This document shows, piece after piece, positions 34,138-46,197 of a stretch of DNA of 64,000 nucleotides. The notes beneath the pieces are model-generated. The model was not told the DNA's origin. It saw nothing but the letters and a program-made list of their open reading frames with translations, and searched no databases. Numbering within the stretch: position 1 is the first letter of the stretch; each line of letters starts with the position of its first letter. Made by a program: the position numbers and the translations under genes. The stretch is from Lepas anatifera. Its lineage: Eukaryota > Arthropoda > Thecostraca > Lepadidae. The stretch covers positions 1,018,501 through 1,082,500 of the forward strand of contig JAOTON010001898.1 in assembly GCA_034440635.1 (NCBI GenBank), written 5' to 3'.

Positions 34138-37100
34138 CTGCGGGCACGCTCGTGTCAGCTACACTGTTGTACAGCGATTCCTCCAAACACACCACCAGAC
34201 GCTGCGTGCACGCTCGTGTCAGCCACACTGTGGTACAGCGATTCCTCCAAACACACCACCAGACGCTGCGGGCACGCTCGTGTCAGCTACACTGTTGTAC
34301 AGCGACTCCTCCAAACACACCACCAGACGCTGCGTGCACGCTCGTGTCAGCCACACTTTTGTACAGCGACTCCTCCAAACACACCACCAGACGCTGCGTG
34401 CACGCTCGTGTCAGCTACACTGTTGTACAGCAATTCCTCCAAACACACCACCAGACGCTGCGGGCACGCTCGTGTCAGCTACACTGTTGTACAGCGATTC
34501 CTCCAAACACACCACCAGACGCTGCGTGCACGCTCGTGTCAGCTACACTGTTGTACAGCGATTCCTCCAAACACACCACCAGACGCTGCGGGCACGCTCG
34601 TGTCAGCTACACTGTTGTACAGCGATTCCTCCAAACACACCACCAGACGCTGCGGGCACGCTCGTGTCAGCCACACCGTTGTACAGCGATTCCTCCAAAC
34701 ACACCACCAGACGCTGCGTGCACGCTCGTGTCAGCTACACTGTTGTCCAGCGATTCCTCCAAACACACCACCAGACGCTGCGTGCACGCTCGTGTCAGCT
34801 ACACTGTTGTACAGCGATTCCTCCAAACACACCACCAGACGCTGCGTGCACGCTCGTGTCAGCCACACTGTTGTACAGCGATTCCTCCAAACACACCACC
34901 AGACGCTGCGTGCACGCTCGTGTCAGCTACACTGTTGTACAGCGATTCCTCCAAACACACCACAAGACGCTGCGTGCACGCTCGTGTCAGCTACACTGTT
35001 GTACAGCGATTCCTCCAAACACACCACCAGACGCTGCGTGCACGCTCGTGTCAGCTACACTGTGGTACAGCGATTCCTCCAAACACACCACCAGACGCTG
35101 CGGGCACGCTCGTGTCAGCTACACTGTTGTACAGCGACTCCTCCAAACACACCACCAGACGCTGCGTGCACGCTCGTGTCAGCTACACTGTTGTACAGCG
35201 ATTCCTCCAAACACACCACCAGACGCTGCGGGCACGCTCGTGTCAGCTACACTGTTGTACAGCGATTCCTCCAAACACACCACCAGACGCTGCGTGCACG
35301 CTCGTGTCAGCCACACTGTTGTACAGCGATTCCTCCAAACACACCACCAGACGCTGCGTGCACGCTCGTGTCAGCTACACTGTTGTACAGCGACTCCTCC
35401 AAACACACCACCAGACGCTGCGGGCACGCTCGTGTCAGCTACACTGTTGTACAGCGATTCCTCCAAACATACCACCAGACGTTGCGGGCACGCTCGTGTC
35501 AGCTACACTGTTGTACAGCGATTCCTCCAAACACACCACCAGACGCTGCGTGCACGCTCGTGTCAGCTACACTGTTGTACAGCGACTCCTCCAAACACAC
35601 CACCAGACGCTGCGGGCACGCTCGTGTCAGCTACACTGTTGTACAGCGACTCCTCCAAACACACCACCAGACGCTGCGGGCACGCTCGTGTCAGCTACAC
35701 TGTTGTACAGCGACTCCTCCAAACACACCACCAGACGCTGCGGGCACGCTCGTGTCAGCTACACTGTTGTACAGCGATTCCTCCAAACACACCACCAGAC
35801 GCTGCGGGCACGCTCGTGTCAGCTACACTGTTGTACAGCGACTCCTCCAAACACATCACCAGACGCTGCGGGCACGCTCGTGTCAGCTACACTGTTGTAC
35901 AGCGATTCCTCCAAACACACCACCAGACGCTGCGTGCACGCTCGTGTCAGCTACACTGTTGTACAGCGATTCCTCCAAACACACCACCAGACGCTGCGGG
36001 CACGCTCGTGTCAGCTACACTGTTGTACAGCGACTCCTCCAAACACACCACCAGACGCTGCGGGCACGCTCGTGTCAGCTACACTGTTGTACAGCGATTC
36101 CTCCAAACACACCACCAGACGCTGCGTGCACGCTCGTGTCAGCTACACTGTTGTACAGCGACTCCTCCAAACACACCACCAGACGCTGCGGGCACACTCG
36201 TGTCAGCTACACTGTTGTACAGCGACTCCTCCAAACACACCACCAGACGCTGCGGGCACGCTCGTGTCAGCTACACTGTTGTACAGCGATTCCTCCAAAC
36301 ACACCACCAGACGCTGCGGGCACGCTCGTGTCAGCTACACTGTTGTACAGCGATTCCTCCAAACACACCACCAGACGCTGCGTGCACGCTCGTGTCAGCT
36401 ACACTGTTGTACAGCGATTCCTCCAAACACACCACCAGACGCTGCGTGCACGCTCGTGTCAGCCACACTGTTGTACAGCGATTCCTCCAAACACACCACC
36501 AGACGCTGCGTGCACGCTCGTGTCAGCTTTTAACTCCAAACACACCACCAGACGCTGCGGGCACGCTCGTGTCAGCTACACTGTTGTACAGCGATTCCTC
36601 CAAACACATCACCAGACGCTGCGGGCACGCTCGTGTCAGCTACACTGTTGTACAGCGATTCCTCCAAACACACCACCAGACGCTGCGTGCACGCTCGTGT
36701 CAGCTACACTGTTGTACAGCGATTCCTCCAAACACACCACCAGACGCTGCGGGCACGCTCGTGTCAGCTACACTGTTGTACAGCGACTCCTCCAAACACA
36801 CCACCAGACGCTGCGTGCACGCTCGTGTCAGCTACACTGTTGTACAGCGACTCCTCCAAACACACCACCAGACGCTGCGTGCACGCTCGTGTCAGCTACA
36901 CTGTTGTACAGCGACTCCTCCAAACACACCACCAGACGCTGCGTGCACGCTCGTGTCAGCTACACTGTTGTACAGCGATTCCTCCAAACACACCACCAGA
37001 CGCTGCGGGCACGCTCGTGTCAGCCACACTGTTGTACAGCGATTCCTCCAAACACACCACCAGACGCTGCGTGCACGCTCGTGTCAGCTACACTGTTGTA

Positions 37101-40100
37101 CAGCGATTCCTCCAAACACACCACCAGACGCTGCGTGCACGCTCGTGTCAGCTACACTGTTGTACAGCGATTCCTCCAAACACACCACCAGACGCTGCGT
37201 GGACGCTCGTGTCAGCCACACTGTTGTACAGCGATTCCTCCAAACACACCACCAGACGCTGCGTGCACGCTCGTGTCAGCTACACTGTTGTACAGCGATT
37301 CCTCCAAACACACCACCAGACGCTGCGTGCACGCTCGTGTCAGCTACACTGTTGTAGAGCGATTCCTCCAAACACACCACCAGACGCTGCGTGCACGCTC
37401 GTGTCAGCTACACTGTGGTACAGCGATTCCTCCAAACACACCACCAGACGCTGCGGGCACGCTCGTGTCAGCTACACTGTTGTACAGCGACTCCTCCAAA
37501 CACACCACCAGACGCTGCGTGCACGCTCGTGTCAGCCACACTGTTGTACAGCGACTCCTCCAAACACACCACCAGGCGCTGCGGGTACGCTCGTGTCAGC
37601 TACACTGTTGTACAGCGATTCCTCCAAACACACCACCAGACGCTGCGGGCACGCTCGTGTCAGCTACACTGTTGTACAGCAATTCCTCCAAACACACCAC
37701 CAGACGCTGCGTGCACGCTCGTGTCAGCTACACTGTTGTACAGCGACTCCTCCAAACACACCACCAGACGCTGCGGGCACGCTCGTGTCAGCTACACTGT
37801 TGTACAGCGACTCCTCCAAACACACCACCAGACGCTGCGGGCACGCTCGTGTCAGCTACACTGTTGTACAGCGACTCCTCCAAACACACCACCAGACGCT
37901 GCGGGCACGCTCGTGTCAGCTACACTGTTGTACAGCGACTCCTCCAAACACACCACCAGACGCTGCGGGCACGCTCGTGTCAGCTACACTGTTGTACAGC
38001 GATTCCTCCAAACACACCACCAGACGCTGCGGGCACGCTCGTGTCAGCTACACTGTTGTACAGCGACTCCTCCAAACACACCACCAGACGCTGCGGGCAC
38101 GCTCGTGTCAGCTACACTGTTGTACAGCGACTCCTCCAAACACACCACCAGACGCTGCGGGCACGCTCGTGTCAGCTACACTGTTGTACAGCGACTCCTC
38201 CAAACACACCACCAGACGCTGCGGGCACGCTCGTGTCAGCTACACTGTTGTACAGCGACTCCTCCAAACACACCACCAGACGCTGCGGGCACGCTCGTGT
38301 CAGCTACACTGTTGTACAGCGACTCCTCCAAACACACCACCAGACGCTGCGGGCACGCTCGTGTCAGCTACACTGTTGTACAGCGATTCCTCCAAACACA
38401 CCACCAGACGCTGCGGGCACGCTCGTGTCAGCCATACTGTTGTACAGCGACTCCTCCAAACACACCACCAGACGCTGCGGCCACGCTCGTGTCAGCTACA
38501 CTGTTGTACAGCGATTCCTCCAAACACACCACCAGACGCTGCGGGCACGCTCGTGTCAGCTACACTGTTGCACAGCGATTCCTCCAAACACACCACCAGA
38601 CGCTGCGGGCACGCTCGTGTCAGCTACACTGTTGTACAGCGACTCCTCCAAACACACCACCAGACGCTGCGTGCACGCTCGTGTCAGCTACACTGTTGTA
38701 CAGCGATTCCTCCAAACACACCACCAGACGCTGCGGGCACGCTCGTGTCAGCTACACTGTTGTACAGCGATTTCTCCAAACACACCACCAGACGCTGCGG
38801 GCACGCTCGTGTCAGCTACACTGTTGTACAGCGATTCCTCCAAACACACCACCAGACGCTGCGTGCACGCTCGTGTCAGCTACACTGTTGTACAGCGATT
38901 CCTCCAAACACACCACCAGACGCTGCGGGCACGCTCGTGTCAGCTACACTGTTGTACAGCGATTCCTCCAAATACACCACCAGACGCTGCGGGCACGCTC
39001 GTGTCAGCTACACTGTTGTACAGCGATTCCTCCAAACACACCACCAGACGCTGCGGGCACGCTCGTGTCAGCTACACTGTTGTACAGCGATTCCTCCAAA
39101 CACACCACCAGACGCTGCGGGCACGCTCGTGTCAGCTACACTGTTGTACAGCGATTCCTCCAAACACACCACCACACGCTGCGTGCACGCTCGTATCAGC
39201 TACACTGTTGTACAGCGATTCCTCCAAACACACCACCAGACGCTGCGGGCACGCTCGTGTCAGCTACACTGTTGTACAGCAATTCCTCCAAACACACCAC
39301 CACACGCTGCGGGCACGCTCGTGTCAGCTACACTGTTGTACAGCGATTCCTCCAAACACACCACCAGACGCTGCGGGCACGCTCGTGTCAGCTACACTGT
39401 TGTACAGCGATTCCTCCAAACACACCACCAGACGCTGCGGGCACGCTCGTGTCAGCTACACTGTTGTACAGCAATTCCTCCAAACACACCACCACACGCT
39501 GCGGGCACGCTCGTGTCAGCTACACTGTTGTACAGCGATTCCTCCAAACACACCACCAGACGCTGCGGGCACGCTCGTGTCAGCTACACTGTTGTACAGC
39601 GATTCCTCCAAACACACCACCAGACGCTGCGTGCACGCTCGTGTCAGCCACACTGTTGTACAGCGATTCCTCCAAACACACCACCACACGCTGCGGGCAC
39701 GCTCGTGTCAGCTACACTGTTGTACAGCGATTCCTCCAAACACACCACCAGACGCTGCGGGCACGCTCGTGTCAGCTACACTGTTGTACAGCGATTCCTC
39801 CAAACACACCACCAGACGCTGCGGGCACGCTCGTGTCAGCTACACTGTTGTACAGCGATTCCTCCAAACACACCACCAGACGCTGCGGGCACGCTCGTGT
39901 CAGCTACACTGTTGTACAGCAATTCCTCCAAACACACCACCACACGCTGCGGGCACGCTCGTGTCAGCTACACTGTTGTACAGCGATTCCTCCAAACACA
40001 CCACCAGACGCTGCGGGCACGCTCGTGTCAGCTACACTGTTGTACAGCGATTCCTCCAAACACACCACCAGACGCTGCGGGCACGCTGGTGTCAGCTACA

Positions 40101-40361
40101 CTGTTGTACAGCGATTCCTCCAAACACACCACCACACGCTGCGGGCACGCTCGTGTCAGCTACACTGTTGTACAGCGATTCCTCCAAACACACCACCAGA
40201 CGCTGCGGGCACGCTCGTGTCAGCTACACTGTTGTACAGCGATTCCTCCAAACACATCACCAGACGCTGCGTGCACGCTCGTATCAGCTACACTGTTGTA
40301 CAGCGATTCCTCCAAACACACCACCAGACGCTGCGGGCACGCTCGTGTCAGCTACACTGTC
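34106..40361 (-). repeat. 64-bp minisatellite of about 98 copies built on the exon B acceptor
   Basis: Each unit, read on the gene's sense strand, holds GTAGCTGACACGAGC (CTGAC is branchpoint-like), then GTGCACGCAG or GTGCCCGCAG (acceptor), then CGTCTGGTGGTGTGTTTGG and GGAATCGCTGTAC, the start of exon B. The first unit is the real exon boundary. One unit near 36520-36535 is 15 bp short. Variable sites include GGGCA/GTGCA, GATTCC/GACTCC and, towards the far end, CCACACGCTG. Period 64 shifts phase each unit and the plus strand has no stops, giving spurious frames over 2000 codons long. Confidence 0.97.
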
Positions 40362-40439
40362 ACCAACCTGTTACCTAAAATACTAGTTTTTTGGTCTTTC
40401 TCGCCTCAAGTGAGGCCAAGTTAAAAGACACGGACACCA

Positions 40440-40822
40440 AAGACACCAATTTTAGCGTTTGATACTGTTAGTACCGTAACTATTTTAACCTTCACTTGTT
40501 AAAACTCAATGATATTATTACTGAACAGAAAATTATAATTCTATCAAAATTTTTAAGCCAATCACTACCATATGCCATCTCATCACTCGTTCAATATCAT
40601 CGTCCTGCAAACACTCGCCTAGTACAACATTTTCATGTTCCTTTAGCAACAACGAATTATAGATCATTTTCAATATCATGTTCAGCTCCAAAAGCGTGGA
40701 ACCAGATAATATGTCCGATTTTTTCAAATCTTGATGAGGTTCCATTGCAGAAATATACATTAAAGAAAATTATCAGAGAACATTTTAGGAACCAGTATCG
40801 ATCCCAGGAGGGGAATCAATAG
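40440..40822 (+). mobile_element. LINE 3' end fragment
   Basis: An open stretch with HRPANTRLVQHFHVPLATTN, then YRSFSISCSAPKAWNQI, then KYTLKKIIREHF. R-tR..-F..P...T..y..SFS....-.WN is the usual C-terminal tail of CR1/L2/RTE-type LINE proteins. A different lineage from the I-type pieces. Confidence 0.7.
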
Positions 40823-41341
40823 TAAATGGATTCAGGTAAAAAATCAAGCTATCAAGTACTTTCTTTTTTGTGATTCTTTTTCATCTCGCTGCCTAGTTTT
40901 TTCATAGCCATTGACTGACCAGTTTTTTCTTCTTTTTATGAGGTTCTTATTTAACCCTGAAAAAACTTTAATCCACTAATACCAACTTTAGAGTACCCAA
41001 GTTTCTCTCGAATGTTACTAGTTCTGCTATTCTTTTCGAGAGGAGACTTGGGGAAATACTCAGTAAACAACTTTTGTTTTCATTTGTAAAGCAAAGAACA
41101 AATGGAGCGGGGAGTGGTGCGACCTTCAAGTAAGATATTAACATACATGTCCCAAATTTACAACCGGAAAATTTGTAGTTTGAAGAAAATTAAAGACTAT
41201 TTGTGATAATGTCCATAGTGAAAACGACAAGAGACTGCAACGACTGAAATGTTCACAAGCGTGTGCGGTAACGTGTGGCAAAGTTGCTCAGGCTCTCTGT
41301 AGCCCTTCAGAGTGCAGGGAGTGAGGGCGTGGTCCACCTAC
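40823..41341. other. intron A/B remainder
   Basis: Nothing recognised between the LINE tail and exon A. Confidence 0.3.
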
Positions 41342-41508
41342 CGCCCTGTTGAGCCGCACGGCCACAATGGTGTTGGTGTAGTCGTACTCGCAGACCTTGG
41401 TGCCCTTCTTGAAGTGGCAGACCTGCAGGCGCCGCGGCAGCGCCTGCGTAACCAGCGTCACCAGACTGCTGCTGAACAGCCGCTCCACGATCAGCACGTC
41501 CCCGATCT
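41342..41508 (-). CDS. WIPI2: WIPI2-like exon A (first recovered exon)
   Basis: 167 nt: two bases completing a split codon plus 55 codons, ending in phase 0 at the donor GCG|GTAGGT. The peptide runs [16 protein letters not shown], then [15 protein letters not shown], then [12 protein letters not shown], matching WIPI blades 1-2 just before the [11 protein letters not shown] segment. The acceptor is CAG at 41509-41511. That acceptor lies at the start of a 68-bp unit repeated about three times to 41707, so two more near-identical acceptor contexts lie upstream. The 5' base could instead be placed three bases inward at a second AG; the frame favours the call given. Confidence 0.9.
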
Positions 41509-41707
41509 CTGCCGGACACAGCGCAGCGCCGTGATGGAGGTGACGCCGCTCCGACCCTGTCCGCTCAGCCAGCAGTCTGCCGGACACAGCGCAGCGCGGT
41601 GATGGAGGTGACGCCGCTCCGACCCTGTCCGCTCAGCCAGCAGTCTGCCGGACACAGCGCAGCGCGGTGATGGAGGTGACGCTGCTCCGACCCTGTCCGC
41701 TCAGCCA
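41508..41707 (-). repeat. 68-bp minisatellite carrying the exon A acceptor, three copies
   Basis: Units begin at 41508, 41576 and 41644 with TCTGCCGGACACAGCGCAGC. On the sense strand each unit ends TGTCCGGCAG|A, the exon A acceptor. The unit nearest the exon has GCGCC where the others have GCGCG. Confidence 0.92.
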
Positions 41708-41859
41708 TTCGGCTACGGCCGCTGTTCACAACAGCACTCACACTCGCTTCACATTAGTAGCGTTTCTTCAAACAAAGAAACACCCATGGCGGCGAGGTGC
41801 TACCTAAAACTGTCCGACCTGATGTCAAAGGGTGTTGCATAGGAATGTTATCCACGTAA

Positions 41860-42205
41860 TTAACATGCACATTGACGGGGAGATGCGGGTACCCACCCCC
41901 CCCGTCGGGTTTTTCGGAAATGATACAAACGGCGGCGCGCGCCGCCGTACTCGGCATACCAAATTTAAGGTTAGGTCATCTCAGGTCAGGTCACCAGTAC
42001 AGGTCAAGTGAACTAACCTCGAAAAAAGTTTCAGATAGCGTAAGTCGGAGCAGGGTGAACTTATCCGATTGAAACTCATATCACATAATGGCCCCATCGA
42101 GTTCTCTAAAATGTGTTCCGGTATTTTTCAAATTGATGACCTAAGGTCAGGTACGAGCCATCAAGGTCTTAGAATCTCAGGTTGGTTCAAGTTTTCTACA
42201 GTGTC
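41860..42205 (+). mobile_element. AGGTCA-rich element, 5' half
   Basis: TTAACATGCACATTGACGGG terminus, then text matching 63313 onward (CAGGTCAGGTCACCAGTACA, CATATCACATAATGG). Breaks off near 42205. Confidence 0.7.
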
Positions 42206-43864
42206 CCAAAACCTGGGGTGCTGGGTGCAGAACGACACCCAGTCAAGCATAATTTTCCACTCATTTTTATATTTTTTCTGAATTTTCCACTCACTTCCAA
42301 CAATACATACTACTACTGAATTTTACTCAACAATACTTACTACAAAGGCCAGCTCCATTGCCTCCTCTACCAACGTCCACTGGAAAAAGAGAGCAGCAGA
42401 ACCGACTAGAAGATCGCCAAATTAACTCGGCTCTTTTAGCTTCTTTCGCTTTTCTGTAAGAAAATCTGGCGATTTCTATTTTTCTGGCCAATTATACCTG
42501 GCATCCTTATCTCCACCGATTTCAGTGGAACAACAGAATCGAAATTCTGGCGCGGGTAAGACGCTCAGTGCCCCCTGTCCCACCGGAGAAAGTTCCAATG
42601 GGTGAACACCGCCACTAAATTCCACCACTCACAAAATTGGTGAGTGGAAAATTAGACACCCTAGCCTTGTGCTGGCAAAAAACTGAGCTGACCGCTTTGA
42701 AAGATACATTTTTGGAAAACAGTTTATCTGTGCACATGATTTCTAGGCTTACGTCCTTGAAAAGTTGTTTTTGTATTTCTGGTACCGAGAATAGTGAAAA
42801 TCCATTTTTGGTCATCTTGTTGTTAAAAGCAATTATCTTGAAATTTGTATGCTAAACAGCATATTTTTTACATTGTATCGTAGAAAATTGACCATTTATT
42901 GCGAAGAAAATAATTTTTATCCATATCAGCCCTTCATTGCTGCGTCCACGCCGTGTGACACCCAAATCCACTCACGACACCCTACGACACCCTAGGCATA
43001 AATACGCTGATATTTAAGTTGAACTGAAAGTGTCCGGTACTTTAATACATTGAAACTCTACATTTTCATTAAATGATTTTTTCGGCAACAAGAATGCATC
43101 CAGTTACCCTTCAAACATCGGCACTTCTTTGTATGGTTGGTCTACGGCGTGGATTTACCAAAACGCCGTCTTTACATCAAGTAAATAAAAGCGGCATCTT
43201 TAGGCTTTTTGAAAGTCAGGTTTTATATTCGTTATTGACATTAACATTGTATTAACATTGTTAGTCTTCCTCTCTGTGTGCTTTTAGTTGTATAATTTTC
43301 TAGTCTGTAAGGATTTAGAAAATAAATTTAGAGCAATTTTTGAAATGCAAATTATGTAGCTCATCCGACCGGCATGCGGCAAGCTATCAGAAATTTAAAG
43401 TAGTAGTCGCTCTGACGCTGTCGCAACCCGCCACGCCAGGCTGATTGTAGACGAAAGGAAGAAACAACAGCAGCAGAAAGAAGAAGGCTGTAGCTTCGAT
43501 TAGATTGATTGATAGAAAGCAGCATATTCATTTGAAGGTGAGTATATGTGAAGAGGAGTAGGGGAATTGACAGGTAAAGAAAAGAACCTTTTTGCAAGAG
43601 TCTGGAAGAGTTTATTGCCATGATAGAAAGTTTGTAGTTTCATCTGGGTTAGTAAAGCGTAAACCAAGGCTCTACTGGGCCCTAGCATAGGTGTATGCGA
43701 GGTGCAGTGATTGAGGTCAGGAGTGGCCTCCAAAATTCCGATAACTATAGGTATAGGTATTGGAGGGGCGTTGTCCCGGACCGAAAAACTATACAGTGTA
43801 TGCTTAGATAATTAATTTTGGCACTAGGTATTGCATGAAAAAATCCCTTTTCATTTTTCACTAC
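42206..43864. other. unassigned DNA
   Basis: Contains several GAATTTTCCACTCA phrases (42245-42300) repeated at 44335-44400, so a dispersed repeat is present, and a small CCACTCAC inverted repeat near 42625-42650. No gene. Confidence 0.35.
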
Positions 43865-44080
43865 CTGCCGGTCTCAGAGGCCGTCTCTGCAGAGTTGGTC
43901 TAAGGGGGCCCCGATATTTCGTCTCAGGGGCCCTTTAGAGCTGGTCGTGTGGGAGAGGAGAGGAGGGGCACAAGAGTTGGTCTAGGGAAGCCCCCAAGAG
44001 TTGATCTTCATCCCACAAATGTTAGTCTTGGTGGCTCCCAGAGTTCTTTCCCCCAAAGGTTGGTCTCAGAGGCCCCCCAA
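43865..44080. repeat. degenerate AGAGTTGGTCTCAGGGGCCCC repeat
   Basis: Irregular copies of a roughly 20-40 bp phrase combining GAGTTGGTCT and GGGGCCCC; similar in style to the arrays at 59.4 and 62.3 kb. Confidence 0.55.
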
Positions 44081-44579
44081 AAAGTGTTTTATTTGTGGCA
44101 ATTCACCAATTCCTTAAAAATAGTTGGAGACTGCATCAGGGGGTTTCAGTTGTTGAAGATTTACCTGCTTAACCCAAATTTTTTACATGGTAATGGTCAA
44201 ACAATTCTGCTTGGGGACGATTTAAAAATATTTACTTTGACAAAATTAAAGGAAATATCCATCCCTCAGTTCAAACAAAGGCTTTGAGAGTTTACCACCT
44301 GAGTACCCAAATTGGAAAATTTTTACTCCACCATACATTTTGAGGGGAATTTTCCACTCACTCGCCATACATTCCGAGCTGAATTTTCCACTCCACACCC
44401 TAGCGCAAAACCTATTTTGGGTCACTGGTTTTCTACTAGTAAAATTTTGGTTGTTTTCGTGGTATCCACTATGAAAGGAAACAGCTCCTTATTTTGAGGG
44501 CTGAAATTTAATTTTTTTTGGTGAACTGATTTTAGACATTTAAGAAAAGAGCCAGGGAATGCACGTTTTTGCACTTTAA

Positions 44580-45027
44580 AGGGAATGTGGCACCTTGGTC
44601 GAATCTTGGGATTTAGTGAAATTAGGCGTACTTTTAGCCAAAAATAATGAAACCACTCATGATTTCTCTGAAAAATGTACAATGAGCCCAATATTTTGTT
44701 TTTAAAAATACTCCTCTAGAAAAAGAAATAAATATCAGCCTGTGGATGATGTCACGATCTGGCAACCACTGCCATACTTGAAACGCTGCAAGGGCTTCGA
44801 TTGGCTGATGCTCATCGTGACGTCAGCATATGTCGTCACACCAGTAGCTCACAACAATGGCCGCCCGGCGACGGGCTGATGGGGGCTAGTGTCAGGTAGG
44901 TTTTAGCTTTTTTCTACGGAAATATCAAGTTCCAAGACAAATGAAATATGGAGTTCAGCGTTTTCCGACTTGCTTTACAACTTGGCTATCTCAGTTAAAA
45001 TCACGTTGTGAAGGTGCCACATTCCCT
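44580..45027. mobile_element. piggyBac-like MITE, copy 1
   Basis: 448 bp, ends AGGGAATGTGGCACC and its exact complement (15-bp inverted repeats), flanked by TTAA on both sides (44576-44579, 45028-45031). TTAA duplication is diagnostic of piggyBac-type insertion. No coding capacity, so non-autonomous. Interior includes TGACGTCAGCATATGTCG. Confidence 0.9.
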
Positions 45028-45117
45028 TTAATGTCTGTGAAGTGAAATTTGTTGACAAATCTAGTAGCTTTGGTATCTTATACTAAAAAGTATACTAGTC
45101 TGGCAATCCCATTACGG

Positions 45118-45150
45118 TTTATTTATTTATTATTTATTTATTTATTTAAT
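45118..45150. repeat. ATTT microsatellite
   Basis: Run of ATTT units with one interruption. Confidence 0.9.
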
Positions 45151-45640
45151 TCATTGTTGTATGACATGTTTTTCACTGAGCCGCAACACTGTAAGAGAGT
45201 AAAAGAGAAACATGACGGGACCGAGCGAGAATAAAAACCAATGAAACGACATACGGGGTGAAGGGAATGGGTTTGGGTATATACGGAAGCAGTAACGATA
45301 GTAGGAAAGATCGCACCTCAGAGCCGGATTATAGCCGCTGCCCAAAGCCTAAATGCAAAACGTGCCGATCACTCTAACAGTTGCAGTCATGGGCGTCGAA
45401 AGCAGCATGGACGTGGGATGTGCTCCCCATTGGCTATTGGAGGACCAAGTGCCCCCTTGTCTCCTGCATCCGCTAAGTGCCAACTCTTCCCCCTCCCTTG
45501 TCATCATCGCCGGACCACTCCTGTCCCCTGTAAAAATTCCGTGGCTACGCCTCTGACTCACCCCATTGAAACCCGTAAGTGTGATTGAATTTTACCCAAT
45601 GTTATTGTAATTGGGCTGTTTGTATATACAGGGCACTAGT
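45151..45640. other. unassigned DNA
   Basis: Nothing recognised. Confidence 0.3.
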
Positions 45641-45930
45641 CATAGGCGGATCCACGATTGCCAGCCGGGAAGGGGGCATTCTTCCCGGGAGGGGGCGTCA
45701 TCCAGACCAGGAGGCTTCATTCGGAGCAGGGGACGCCACTCTTGGCTGGCAAAACCCATCAGGTGGGCGCCACGAGCGCTGCTTTCCGCATCTTGCGGAG
45801 AGGGGGGTGGGAAGCGACATTTCAGGTGGCGCCATCGACCTTTCATGAGGCGCTGTGACCATTTCAGGGCACACCTCGACGGCCCATCGGGGGACACCTG
45901 CCCGGGCTTTGTCCCCTGGATCCGCCTATG
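45641..45930. mobile_element. small DNA transposon (MITE) with 14-bp inverted ends
   Basis: 290 bp bounded by CATAGGCGGATCCA and its exact complement. No target duplication was clear. GC-rich interior with no protein. Confidence 0.85.
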
Positions 45931-45933
45931 GTA

Positions 45934-46197
45934 CCAGTGGCGGATATATGGAGGTTATGGGGCTCACGAGCCTCCTAAATTTCGAGGGGCCCTTCCGAGA
46001 TGTCTACTAATATCCGTACAAGCAAGGCTATTCAGAGGCTATGGCTGGGGACAGTGGCGGGTACAGAACGTTTTGGGTGGGGGCATGGGGGTTCGAGCCT
46101 CCCGCCATTGCCTCATATCAGCATCGGCCTATGCATTTACTAGACACTAACATTTGGGGCGGGGCTCGAACTCTAGTCCCCTTGTATCCGCCACTGG
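45934..46197. mobile_element. small DNA transposon (MITE), CCAGTGGCGGATA ends
   Basis: 264 bp with 13-bp inverted ends CCAGTGGCGGATA, lying end to end with the preceding element. A third internal end-like motif, ACAGTGGCGGGTAC, sits at about 46050, so it may be two elements nested. Its interior is homologous to the start of the 73-bp array at 16926. Confidence 0.8.

Larger units (their letters stand above)
4153..41508 (-). other. WIPI2: WIPI2-like (ATG18/PROPPIN) gene, internal part
   Basis: Gene span holding eight minus-strand exons that join in frame into about 330 codons. The family are seven-bladed beta-propellers that bind PtdIns3P and PtdIns(3,5)P2 on membranes; WIPI2 recruits the ATG16L1 conjugation machinery to forming autophagosomes. 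Support comes from family signatures in order: [97 protein letters not shown] and DGYLYVYN. Every intron is GT-AG and all seven junctions agree in phase. The first 70 or so residues expected of the family and the terminal exon were not found; the 5' end may lie beyond 41.7 kb or outside the window. WIPI1 is a close paralogue, so the exact orthology is inferred. Introns are filled with minisatellites and mobile elements. Confidence 0.9.

Noticed and set aside
34072..40424. Open frames of up to 2104 codons on the plus strand
   Set aside because: A 64-bp repeat without stops on that strand keeps all three frames open. The biology is on the other strand, where the unit is a splice acceptor.
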